Source: Streptomyces cyaneus (GTDB taxonomy: Bacteria; Actinomycetota; Actinomycetes; Streptomycetales; Streptomycetaceae). From it: a stretch of 64,000 bases of DNA. Shown here piece by piece: positions 7,566-16,364 of the stretch. Location of the stretch: NCBI RefSeq assembly GCF_004028635.1, contig NZ_RQJW01000012.1:1-64000 (forward strand), given 5' to 3'. Both the position numbers and the translations under genes were made by a program. The notes under the pieces are model-generated. The model was not told the DNA's origin. It saw only the letters and a list, made by a program, of their open reading frames with translations, and searched no databases. Position 1 is the first letter of the stretch. The number at the start of each line of letters is the position of its first letter.

Positions 7566-9560
7566 ATGAGCGTTGACGGTCGGGACGAGTCACTCGGCGA
7601 CGGTGACTCGTCGACTCCGCAGGTGCCGAGTCAGGGCGGACGGGCGGACCTGCCGTCGGACCTGCCGTCGGGCATGCCCGCGCAAGGCCGCGCTCCGGGG
7701 CGCGCGGAGGGCAGCGTCCCGGCTCAGCGCGACCGGCGCGAGGACAGCACGCTGCCGCCACCGCGCGAGCTGCCGCCGTCGGACGCCGACCTGATCGGGC
7801 GGATGCGCTCCGGCGACGACACCGCCTACGAGGAGCTGTACCGGCGCCACGCGGGGGCGGTGCGCCGGTACGCGCGCACCTGCTGCCGTGACGCCCACAC
7901 CGCGGACGACCTCACGGCCGAGGTCTTCGCCCGCATGCTTCAAGCGGTACGCGGTGGCTCCGGACCCGAGCACGCCGTACGGGCGTATCTGCTCACCTCG
8001 ATCCGGCGGGCCGCCGCGGACTGGACGAAGTCGGCGCGGCGGGAGCAGCTGGTCGACGACTTCGCGGTGTTCGCCGCGCAGTCGTCGCGTGTGTCCGAGG
8101 TCTCCGACGACGACACCGTGGATCTCGGCGCGGACGTGCGGGCGTTGCACGAGGCCGAGCAGTCCCTGGCCATGCGGGCCTTCCGGTCGCTGCCGGAGCG
8201 CTGGCAGGCGGTGCTGTGGCACACCGAGGTCGAGGACGAGTCGCCCAGCGAGGTGGCCACGCTCTTCGGGCTCGACGCCAACGGCACACGCGTGCTCGCC
8301 AGCCGCGCCCGCGAAGGGCTCAAGCAGGCCTACCTCCAGGCCCATGTCAGCGCCAGCCTCGTCGGCGACGAGGAGTGCGCCCGCTACGCCGACCGGCTCG
8401 GCGCCTACGCCCGCGGCAGCCTGCGCACCCGTGCCGAACGCGGACTGCGCAAGCACCTGGAGGAGTGCGCCAAGTGCCGGCTGGCCGCGGGCCAGATCAA
8501 GGAAGTCGCCAGCGGTATTCCCGCCGTGGTGCCGGTCGCGGTCATCGGCTGGTTCGGCGCCGCCGGGTACGCCAAGGCGGCCGGGCTCATCGCCGGCGGT
8601 GCCGGGGCGGGTGCGGCCGGTGCGGCGGGGGCTGCCGCTGCGGCGGGCGGCAGTTCGTCGAGCAGTGCCGGTGCCGCGGGTGGGGCCGGGGCTGCGGGCG
8701 GCAGTTCGTCCGGCGGGGCCGGCACCGGGGGCGGCGCGGCCGCTTCCGAGGGGCTGGGCGCGCCGTTGAAGGCCGGTATCGCGGCCGGGGTGGTCGCCGT
8801 GGGCGTGGCGGCGGCGATCGTGCTTGCGATGGCCGGCACCGACAAACCGGCCGACAAGACGGACGCCAAGCAGCCCCCCGTTCCCTCCCCCATCGTCGAG
8901 GAGACGCCGACGCCCGAGCCGTCGAAGAAGGATCCGGCCCCGGAGCCGCCGGCCCTCGAGCCACCGGCGATCGTCCCGGCCGCGCAGCCGAAGCCCGCCC
9001 CGAGACCGACACCCACGCCTTCACGCACGCCCAGCCCGAAGCCCACGCCCTCCCCGACGCCGACTCCGCCGCCCACACCTACCCCGACGCCCACACCCAC
9101 GCCGCCTCCGCCGCCTCCGCCCGCCCCGGCCGTCTACCAGTGGAGCGAGCTGTCGTACAACCTGACCGGCGACGGCACCGAGCCCGAGATGCGGCTCGGC
9201 GAGAGCAGCTGGGTGTGGCAGCGGTACGGCGTGTCGATCGCCGACAAGCAGTACGCGCACGGCGTCACCGTGCACGGCCGGTCCTCCGTCACCATCGACC
9301 TCAACCGGGAGTGCTCCGCCTACGACGCGATGGTCGGCGTCGACGACACGAACCTGGGGCTCGGCGAGTTCTCCTTCTCGGTCTACGGCGACGGCGTCCG
9401 GCTGTGGCGGTCGGGAGTGCTCAAGGGCGGGGACGCGGCGGTGCCGGTGCATGTGAACCTCGCCGGGCGCGAGACCGTACGGCTGGTGGTCGAGCCGCAC
9501 GGCACCTTCGACACCCTGCTGCTGGCGGACTGGGCGGAGTCGAAGTTCAGCTGCGTGTAG
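7566..9560 (+). CDS. membrane-anchored sigma factor fused to zinc finger and NPCBM domain
   Basis: The 664-residue fusion begins with a disordered ~80 residues. Sigma-70 region 2 (~85-155, YEELYRRHAGAVRRYARTCC) and region 4 (~195-255, ALHEAEQSLAMRAFRSLPER; VATLFGLDANGTRVLASRAR) follow. A zf-HC2-like anti-sigma zinc finger is at ~265-305 (HLEECAKC gives H-x3-C-x2-C). Then come a Gly/Ala/Ser-rich hydrophobic part, a transmembrane helix (~408-424), a Pro/Thr-rich wall-spanning linker (~430-520) and an extracellular NPCBM-type carbohydrate-binding module (~522-664). The parts suggest one protein that senses surface glycans and holds its own sigma domain at the membrane. The gene overlaps the convergent SARP gene by 14 bp. 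Confidence 0.88.
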   Translation: MSVDGRDESLGDGDSSTPQVPSQGGRADLPSDLPSGMPAQGRAPGRAEGSVPAQRDRREDSTLPPPRELPPSDADLIGRMRSGDDTAYEELYRRHAGAVRRYARTCCRDAHTADDLTAEVFARMLQAVRGGSGPEHAVRAYLLTSIRRAAADWTKSARREQLVDDFAVFAAQSSRVSEVSDDDTVDLGADVRALHEAEQSLAMRAFRSLPERWQAVLWHTEVEDESPSEVATLFGLDANGTRVLASRAREGLKQAYLQAHVSASLVGDEECARYADRLGAYARGSLRTRAERGLRKHLEECAKCRLAAGQIKEVASGIPAVVPVAVIGWFGAAGYAKAAGLIAGGAGAGAAGAAGAAAAAGGSSSSSAGAAGGAGAAGGSSSGGAGTGGGAAASEGLGAPLKAGIAAGVVAVGVAAAIVLAMAGTDKPADKTDAKQPPVPSPIVEETPTPEPSKKDPAPEPPALEPPAIVPAAQPKPAPRPTPTPSRTPSPKPTPSPTPTPPPTPTPTPTPTPPPPPPPAPAVYQWSELSYNLTGDGTEPEMRLGESSWVWQRYGVSIADKQYAHGVTVHGRSSVTIDLNRECSAYDAMVGVDDTNLGLGEFSFSVYGDGVRLWRSGVLKGGDAAVPVHVNLAGRETVRLVVEPHGTFDTLLLADWAESKFSCV

Positions 9561-12500
9561 GGCGGCACAGGTCGCGCACGGCCTCGGCGAGGTCGCGCAG
9601 GACGTCGTCCCGCGTCAGGGCGGTGCCTCGGGTGTGCTCGTCGGTGAACCGCTCGGCGCCCAGTGCGGTACGGGCGGTGGCCTCGGCGCGCTCGGCGTAC
9701 GCACGCTCCGGCAGGGGGCGTGGATGGCCGCGGCGCCAGTGCTCCGAGGCGGCGAGCAGGCGGATCGCGCGCGGGTGGTCGCCGAGGCGGGTCAGCAGAT
9801 CCGCCGCGGCGTCCACGACGGCCGCAGTGATCACGTCGGCGCACCGGTTCGCCACGGCCGCACGCAGTGTGTCGGCCAGCAGAGGCAGTCCCTGCTCCGG
9901 GCCCGACTCGGCCGTCACGACCAGGGCGTCGGTCGCGTCCAGCATCGCGATGAACTGGGGTGGTGGGGTGCCCCGGGCGCTCTCCGCGCGAGCCGCCTCG
10001 CACAGCTCACGCGCGCGTGCCGTGTCCTTGTCGTCCAGCGCGATCTGGGCCCGCATCAGCAGGACGAACGCCCGTGGGTCCGCCACGCTGTAGCGGTCGG
10101 ACGCGGCGCTCGCCTCGTCCAGCGCGGTCAGCGCGGCCTCACGGTCGCCCGAGCGATAGGCGATCTCGGCGAGCCGGGCGACGAGGAACGGGGTCTCGGC
10201 GTACGCGCCCACCTCGTAGGCGAGGCGCAGCGCCTCCTCGAACTCGCCCTTGGCCTCCTCGAAGCGGCTGCGCGACATGGCCGTCTCGCCGGCCGCGCTG
10301 CACACCTGGGCCCGCATCCAGCGGTCGCCGACGCGGCGGCTGAGGATCCGCAGCTCCGCGAGGTCGTCGTCGATGCCCTCCAGGCTGCCGGGCGAGTCGA
10401 CGACCATGTGCGTACGGAACATCAGCGAGACGCCGATCTCCCAGTCGCCGCCGTGGGCACGGCAGTTGGCGACGGCGAAGTCCATGGTTGCCTGGATGTC
10501 CTGCGAACTGCTCAGGAGGAAGTCGATCAGCGGCCAGGCGAGACCCGGCATCCGGGCTGCCTGTGGGCCTCCCTTCGCGAAGAAGTCCCGCACCCGGATC
10601 CAGTAGCGCTGCATCCGCTCGTCCAGCTGCGCGTCGATGGGATCGGTCTCGGACTTGAGGAAGAGGTGCAGGAACCGGAGGTTCATCCGCGGGATGTACA
10701 GCGGATGGTGGTTCTCCTCTTCCGGGGCGGCGAGGAAGGCGTCGATCGGGTCGAGGGAGGCAGCCGTGGAGGTGAGGGAGCTGGCCCTGGAGGTGAGGGA
10801 GGCGGCCGTGGAGGTGAGGGAGGTCACCGGCGATTCGTCGCCGAGGTCGTCCAAGGCCACCGCCAGTCGCAGGGTCCGGTCGATCCAGGCTGCGCCCTCG
10901 TGGCGGTAGTTGCGCAGCCACCAGAACCAGCCCATGGCGAGGGCGATGGCCGTGGCATCCCGTTCGTCGCCCGCTGTGAGCGCGTGGTCGAGGGCCGCGC
11001 GGATGTTGTCCAGCTCCGTCTCCAGGCGGGAGATCCACGGGAGTTGGTCGGCGGAACGCAGCCGGGGTTCGGCCTCCTCGACGAGCGCGCGCACCCACGC
11101 GCGGTGCCGGTGCTCGGCCGCGAGACGCAGCTCGGGAACCTCGGCGGCGCGCTCGACGGCGTACTCGTGGATGGTCTCCAGCAGGCGGTACCGCATGCCG
11201 TGGGAGCCGTCCCGCTCGCACGGGGTAGCCACGATCAGGGACTTGTCGACCAGCGCGCCCATGAGGTCCGCGACCGGGCCGGTGCACACGGACTCCGCCG
11301 CCGCGAGGTCCCAGCCGCCCGCGAAAACGGACACCTCGCGCAGCACCGTGCGCTCCCGCTCGTCGAGCAGTTCCCAGGACCAGTCGACGACGGCGCGCAG
11401 GGTCTGCTGGCGGGGCAGGACCGTACGGCTTCCGGAGGTGAGGAGGCGGAAGCGGTCGTCGAGGCGGTCGGCGATCTGCCGGGGAGTGAGCAGCCGTAGC
11501 CGGGCCGCCGCCAGCTCGATGGCGAGCGGCAGGCCGTCGAGGCGGCGGCAGATCTCCGCGACGGCCTCCTGGTCGCGCTCGTCGCGCCCGTCGCGCAGGG
11601 CGGCGTCGGCGTCGGGGCGGACGGCCGCCGCGCGCTCCGCGAAGAGGCGGTGCGCCTGGTCGGGGAGCAGGGGCTCGACCGGGCGCACCAACTCGCCGGG
11701 GACGCCGAGGGGTTCACGGCTGGTGGCGAGGATCGTGAGCCCGGGGCAGCGGGTGAGCAGGGTTTCGGTGAGGGTGGCGGCCGCGTCGATGACATGTTCG
11801 CAGTTGTCAAGGATCAGGAGTCGGCTGCGCGGGGCGCAGTACTCGATCAGCAGGGCGACCGGGTCGTCCTGCGGGGCCGTCAGCTCGTTGGTCATGAGCA
11901 CGGTCTCGCGCAGACCGAGGGCGTTGACCACCGCGCCCGGCACCGCCTCCGGTCGGTCGAGCGGGGCGAGCTCGACCAGCCATGCCTGCGGGAGCCCGGC
12001 GGCGGCTTCCTCGGCGAGACGGGTCTTTCCAGAGCCGCCCGGTCCGGTGAGCGTGACCAGTCGGGCCCTGTGCAATTCGGAACGGATGGCGTCGAGTTCG
12101 AGTTCCCGGCCCACGAAAGAGGTGAGGCGGGGGCGGAGGTTGCCGGTGCGGTTGGGAGGTTGGGGGGCTTGGGGGTGGTGGGGGGCTTGGGGGTGGAGCC
12201 GCGGTGTCGGTTGCGGCTCGGATTGTGGTTGCGGTTGCGGTTGTGGTTGGGGTTGGGGTTGGGGTTCCGTCTTGGAGGGTGCTGGTGTCAGTAGCTCGGT
12301 GTGCAGAGCGCGGAGTTCGGGGCCGGGGTCGGTGCCCAGGCCGTCGGCGAGGGCTCGGCGGGCGGTTTCGTAGGCGGTGAGGGCGTCGGCGGGGCGGCCC
12401 GTGTCGCGCAGGGCGCGGATGAGGAGGGCGTGCAGCGGTTCGTCGTACGGGTGCGCTGCGGTCAGTTCCCTCAGTTCCGGTACGGCGTCCTGGGCGCGGC

Positions 12501-13005
12501 CGAGTCGCAGATCCGCCTCTATGCGGGCCCGGGTCGCCTCCACGCGCAGGGCCTCCGGGCGGGTCGCGGCGGCGGTGCGGTCGGGGAGGTCGGCCAGGGC
12601 GGGGCCGCGCCAAAGAGCCAGGGCGGTGGCGAGGTCTTGGGCGGCGGTGGCGGGGTCGCCGCGGTCGAGGGCGGAGGTGCCCTGGCGTACGAGGCGTTCG
12701 AAGACGTAGAGGTCGACGTCGTCCTTCGTCGCGGTGAGTCGGTAGCCGCCGGGGGCGGAGGTGATGGCGTCCTTGCCGAGGGTGCGGCGCAGGCGGCCGA
12801 TCAGGGCCTGGAGGGCGGCGGGGGCGTCCTGGGGCGGGGGGCCGTCGTCGGACCAGACTTCGTCGATGAGGGTGTCGGGGGTGGTGAGGCGGCCGGGGCG
12901 CAGGGCGAGGGCCGTGAGCAGGGCGCGGAGGCGGGGGCCGCCGACGGGTATGGCGGTGCCCTGGTCGTCCTGCGCCTGGGTGATGCCCAGGATTCTGTAC
13001 TGCAC
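9547..13005 (-). CDS. SARP-family giant regulator (wHTH-BTAD-NB-ARC-TPR, AfsR-like)
   Basis: The ~1152-residue activator starts with an OmpR-like winged helix (1-95, ending TSAPGGYRLTA) and a bacterial transcriptional activation domain (~97-245). A Pro/Gln-rich linker of short repeats follows. Then comes an NB-ARC/AAA ATPase (Walker A GPGGSGKT, Walker B RLLILDNCEH) with its winged-helix tail, and finally a long TPR-like helical C-terminus. SARPs of this size act as ATP-dependent activators of secondary-metabolite genes. The frame continues upstream into repeat DNA to 13239; GTG 13005 (VQYRILGITQ) is where SARP homology begins. No biosynthetic cluster adjoins, so the target is unknown. Confidence 0.88.
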   Translation of the reverse strand: MQYRILGITQAQDDQGTAIPVGGPRLRALLTALALRPGRLTTPDTLIDEVWSDDGPPPQDAPAALQALIGRLRRTLGKDAITSAPGGYRLTATKDDVDLYVFERLVRQGTSALDRGDPATAAQDLATALALWRGPALADLPDRTAAATRPEALRVEATRARIEADLRLGRAQDAVPELRELTAAHPYDEPLHALLIRALRDTGRPADALTAYETARRALADGLGTDPGPELRALHTELLTPAPSKTEPQPQPQPQPQPQPQSEPQPTPRLHPQAPHHPQAPQPPNRTGNLRPRLTSFVGRELELDAIRSELHRARLVTLTGPGGSGKTRLAEEAAAGLPQAWLVELAPLDRPEAVPGAVVNALGLRETVLMTNELTAPQDDPVALLIEYCAPRSRLLILDNCEHVIDAAATLTETLLTRCPGLTILATSREPLGVPGELVRPVEPLLPDQAHRLFAERAAAVRPDADAALRDGRDERDQEAVAEICRRLDGLPLAIELAAARLRLLTPRQIADRLDDRFRLLTSGSRTVLPRQQTLRAVVDWSWELLDERERTVLREVSVFAGGWDLAAAESVCTGPVADLMGALVDKSLIVATPCERDGSHGMRYRLLETIHEYAVERAAEVPELRLAAEHRHRAWVRALVEEAEPRLRSADQLPWISRLETELDNIRAALDHALTAGDERDATAIALAMGWFWWLRNYRHEGAAWIDRTLRLAVALDDLGDESPVTSLTSTAASLTSRASSLTSTAASLDPIDAFLAAPEEENHHPLYIPRMNLRFLHLFLKSETDPIDAQLDERMQRYWIRVRDFFAKGGPQAARMPGLAWPLIDFLLSSSQDIQATMDFAVANCRAHGGDWEIGVSLMFRTHMVVDSPGSLEGIDDDLAELRILSRRVGDRWMRAQVCSAAGETAMSRSRFEEAKGEFEEALRLAYEVGAYAETPFLVARLAEIAYRSGDREAALTALDEASAASDRYSVADPRAFVLLMRAQIALDDKDTARARELCEAARAESARGTPPPQFIAMLDATDALVVTAESGPEQGLPLLADTLRAAVANRCADVITAAVVDAAADLLTRLGDHPRAIRLLAASEHWRRGHPRPLPERAYAERAEATARTALGAERFTDEHTRGTALTRDDVLRDLAEAVRDLCRPTRS

Positions 13006-13090
13006 CGGGTCATTGTCGCGGGGGTGGCTGTGGGTGGCACGGGTTTTGTCGGTCGGGAGGGTCGGGGCCGCCGGGGGGTGGGGCAGGGGA

Positions 13091-13510
13091 TTCTCGCCCC
13101 CGCCGCCCCTACCCGTCCCGTCCTTGAAGGGGCTCCGCCCCTTCGACCCCGCCAGGGGGCTCCGCCCCCTGGACCCCCATCGGCCCTGAACGGGCCTCGT
13201 CCTCAAACGCCGGACGGGCTGAAATGCACGGACCGGCACCAGGAAGTGACCGCCGCCCCAGTGAGGCAGAGCCCCCCGCGGGTGGGAGGGGGATCGGGAT
13301 GGCCGTGCTCGTCCTCAAACGCCGGACAGGCTGAAATACCTGGACCGGCACCTGGAAGTGACCGTCGGCGCCACGAGGCAGAGCCCCCCGCGGGTGGGCG
13401 GGGAATCGGGATGGCCGTGCTCGTCCTCGAACGCCAGACAGGTTGGATGATGCCAGCCGACACCGGGAAGCGACCGTCGGCACCATGAGGCGAGAGGGAT
13501 CGTCGGCCTC
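13091..13510 (+). repeat. composite intergenic repeat, copy 2 (full length)
   Basis: The copy begins TTCTCGCCCCCGCCGCC, with the same two palindromes as copy 1. Three successive ~110-bp sub-units follow. Each starts CTCGTCCTC(A/G)AACGCC and carries GGACCGGCACC, and the first two have an AGAGCCCCCCGCGGGTGGG box. The third sub-unit is the most diverged. It lies between the SARP gene and the asparagine-synthase-like gene, both on the minus strand, so here it is in the promoter region of neither stop-to-stop pair and could terminate or modulate read-through. Confidence 0.85.
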
Positions 13511-15607
13511 CTACACCCGCCGTGCCGCCCCCGCCCCCAGCGCCCCCCGCTGCGGTGTGATCCCCGCCGGGACCGCTCGCTGTCGGGCCGGGGTGCCTGT
13601 CCAGCAGGTGCCTCGGCGGGAGAGTAGGCGGCGTAGCCAGAGTTCCAGGGAGACCAGGTCGGCCAGGCCGTCCAGGGGGAGGGGTTCGCCTTCGGCTGCT
13701 GCTCGGAGGGCCTTGCGGACCACGCGGGCCTCTACCAAGCCCGCTTGGGCGAGGAGAGGGGTGCCGAAGAGGGCCATCAGGGAGTCTGCGGCCACCCTCA
13801 GGCCCGTTCGGGCCGCCACCGCCGCCGACGCGTGCGACGGGGCGCCCCAGCCGGGTGGGAGGTCGGCGACTCCGGCGCCCTCCAGGACCGTACGGAGGAT
13901 CGCGGCGCGGGCGCCGGGCTGGACGCGCAGGGCTTCGGGGAGGGCTCGGCAGGCGCGGACGACCTGGTTGTCGAGGAACGGGGTGTGCAGGCGTTGGGAA
14001 CGGATCTCGGCGGCTTGTTCCAGGACGCGGATGTCCGCGGCGTGGCGGGCCAGGGCCGCACGCGCGCGGTAGTCGCCCGGGCGCTGGCCGGGGCCTACGC
14101 CGTTGCGGCTCGTCGCCGCTTGTAGGCGAACCGATACTTCAGCCAGCGCCTCGCCGGTCAGCCAACGGGCCGCCGGGCCCGGTCTGGCCCAGGTGAGCGC
14201 GGCGAGCGACGCCCCTACGGCACCTCCGGGTTCGTCGAAGCGGCGGTGGAGGAGGCGGTCCGCCAGGGATTCCAGGCCCGTTCGGTAGGGGGTGCGGGAC
14301 AGTTTGCGTGCCGCGCCGTACACACGCGCGGGGACCAGCACGGAGCCGTCCGCCTTGGCCAGTGCCGCGACCGGGCGGACCAGGTGGCGGCGTTTGCGGT
14401 CCATCAGGAGGTCCGCCAGGCGGGCCGGGTGGGCGTCGAGGACCTGGCGGGCGCCGTAACCCGTGAAGTGGTCCGCGCTGCCGGACGCCAAGCGCGCGCG
14501 GTGCCTCGCAGCCGTCACCAGGCTCGGGCCCGGCTCGTCCGTCAACGGGCCGTCCAGATCGGCGTACGGCAGTGTCTCCTCGGCGCCGGTGACCACGACG
14601 TGGTGCAGGCGGGGGTTGGCCGCCAGGGTGCCCGCTCGTTCCAGCTCCGCCTCGCGGCCGCCGACCGCCAAGTCGTTGAACGTCACCGCCAGCAGCCGCT
14701 CCCCCGCGCCCGTACCGTGGCCCAGCACCGTGCCCGGCATTCCCGGCAGGCCGGCGGCCAGCAGGGCCAGCGTGCCCGACGCGGGGCCCCCGGACAGGTC
14801 CGCCCCGATGCCCGGAACCGGCATCCCCCGCGCGGCACGCCGTTCGGCGGGGCCCATCCCGGGCACCGGGCCGGGGTCTATGTCGGCGCCCGGGACATGG
14901 CGAGGTGCGGACAGACGCGCGCGTACCGCCTCCACCAGGGCGTCGCGTACGGCGTCCACCGCGCTGTCCGGGTCGGCCGTGGGCGCCGCCACCGCCAGCG
15001 AGGCGACCGGCTCGTACCCGGCGATCTCGCGTGCCCCGGCGCGCAGGATCAGCGCATGCCCCGGTGGAATGCGGCGTACGCCGTCGTACGGGGTGGAGTC
15101 GTGCAGGGCCGCCGGTACGTCGGGGGCGGCGAGCAGGGCGGCGAGATGGCCGAAGTCGAGGTTGGCCTCGATGAGGTCGGCGAGCGGGAGCGCGGCCGTC
15201 GCATAGGCCGTACCGCCCGCCCAGGGGGTGTAGAACACCGGCCGTGCGCCTGCCAGATCGCCGCACACCGTGACCCTGCGGCCGACCTGGACGACGGCCG
15301 TGTAGCTGCCGGACCACGCCGTCAGATGCCGAAGTGCCCCTCCGCGCGCGGCGAACAGGCCGACCCGCAATTGCTCGTCGCTCGCTCCGCACGTGCCGAG
15401 GACCGCGATGCGGGTCTGCTCGTCGGCCTTCACCACGCGGACCTCGTCCGGGCGCCAGTCGCCGACCGCCCACAGCGGATCCGGGTCACCCCACAGGAGT
15501 TGGGACCCCACCGGGTGCACGGTCTCGCCGTCGCTTCCGGTTGCCCCCGCGGAGCCGATCGCGGCGGCCACCGCGGCGGTGCTGCTCCATCCCACCAACC
15601 ACCGCAT
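13511..15607 (-). CDS. asparagine-synthase-like protein lacking key catalytic residues
   Basis: The 698-residue protein is arranged like class II (glutamine-dependent) asparagine synthases: an N-terminal Ntn-like domain (1-~220) and a C-terminal adenylating synthase domain. Two hallmark residues are absent. The sequence begins MRWLVGW, so the catalytic Cys2 of the glutaminase is missing. The PP-loop reads DLSGGPASG instead of SGGxDS, so the Asp is replaced by Ala. Lasso-peptide cyclases also lack Cys2, but no precursor, B1 or protease gene is nearby. The start at 15607 has TGGAGG upstream. The reaction, if any, is unknown; it may be a non-canonical amide-forming or pseudo-enzyme. Confidence 0.75.
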   Translation of the reverse strand: MRWLVGWSSTAAVAAAIGSAGATGSDGETVHPVGSQLLWGDPDPLWAVGDWRPDEVRVVKADEQTRIAVLGTCGASDEQLRVGLFAARGGALRHLTAWSGSYTAVVQVGRRVTVCGDLAGARPVFYTPWAGGTAYATAALPLADLIEANLDFGHLAALLAAPDVPAALHDSTPYDGVRRIPPGHALILRAGAREIAGYEPVASLAVAAPTADPDSAVDAVRDALVEAVRARLSAPRHVPGADIDPGPVPGMGPAERRAARGMPVPGIGADLSGGPASGTLALLAAGLPGMPGTVLGHGTGAGERLLAVTFNDLAVGGREAELERAGTLAANPRLHHVVVTGAEETLPYADLDGPLTDEPGPSLVTAARHRARLASGSADHFTGYGARQVLDAHPARLADLLMDRKRRHLVRPVAALAKADGSVLVPARVYGAARKLSRTPYRTGLESLADRLLHRRFDEPGGAVGASLAALTWARPGPAARWLTGEALAEVSVRLQAATSRNGVGPGQRPGDYRARAALARHAADIRVLEQAAEIRSQRLHTPFLDNQVVRACRALPEALRVQPGARAAILRTVLEGAGVADLPPGWGAPSHASAAVAARTGLRVAADSLMALFGTPLLAQAGLVEARVVRKALRAAAEGEPLPLDGLADLVSLELWLRRLLSRRGTCWTGTPARQRAVPAGITPQRGALGAGAARRV

Positions 15608-16364
15608 CGACGCCTCCACAGGCTGTGGACAACCAGTGCACCGTACGAACCGGGCACCATGCTGCCATGAAGGGCGCGCGGTGGAGGGGCGGTGGAGCCG
15701 CTCGAGATCCCGGAACAGCGCCTCTGAGGGCGCCCCGGGTCGACACGGACGCGACCCAGGCGTGGTCGCCTCGCCGCCCGAACTCCCCGACAGGACAAGG
15801 GGATCGAGACGAGCGGGAGAAGGGGATCGCACCACAGCTGCGACGCGAATGCGCCCCCGATACGCTCCCCAAAAACGCCCTCTGCGCCCTCAAGTTCCGT
15901 GGTGAGAGCGGTAATTACCCGAAGGGGGCAGGGTCGATTTTCGGCCAAATCGGCGTCGTAGGGACAGGCTCGCGCACACTCCGTGCAAGTCCTGCGCACT
16001 ACTCGCCGTGCTCGGCCTGCGCGCAGTCCGGGGAACGGAGTACGCCCCCCGGACCGTTCCGCCGCCCGCGGGGATGTAGGCGGCGGAATCCCCCAGCCCA
16101 CTGGATCCAGTACAGCGGGCCGACCCACGCAGGAGCCATGGAACCGCTCCCCCGATGGCTGGAGAAGAGCGCACGGACGGGCGCACAGCCACACAGCGGG
16201 AGCACGTCACAACTGTGCGTAGGGGGTGCGCACTTGAGTGCGGACCACAATCCCGCCATCCGGAAGAATGCCCCTTAACGCTTGGGATGCGGCGAACTAC
16301 GCTGGGTTTACGAATGCCGCGTGGTTATGCCAGCGCGGCAGCCGTCTGTGTCGAGGGGTGGCGC
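15608..16364. other. long divergent intergenic region
   Basis: About 757 bp separate the asparagine-synthase-like gene (minus) and the TPR regulator (plus). No frame with convincing codon bias is present. An ACTGGATCCAGT palindrome lies near 16100. The last ~80 bp before 16365 are the most conserved-looking part, with the GAGGGG ribosome site. It probably holds the promoters of both genes; I can assign no clear -35/-10 pair. Confidence 0.5.

Noticed and set aside
13006..13239. N-terminal extension of the SARP gene
   Set aside because: The open frame runs into composite repeat copy 2. SARP homology begins at the GTG at 13005.
13511..15607. Lasso-peptide cyclase (biosynthetic cluster)
   Set aside because: No RRE/B1 protein, transglutaminase-like protease or precursor peptide is visible within several kb.
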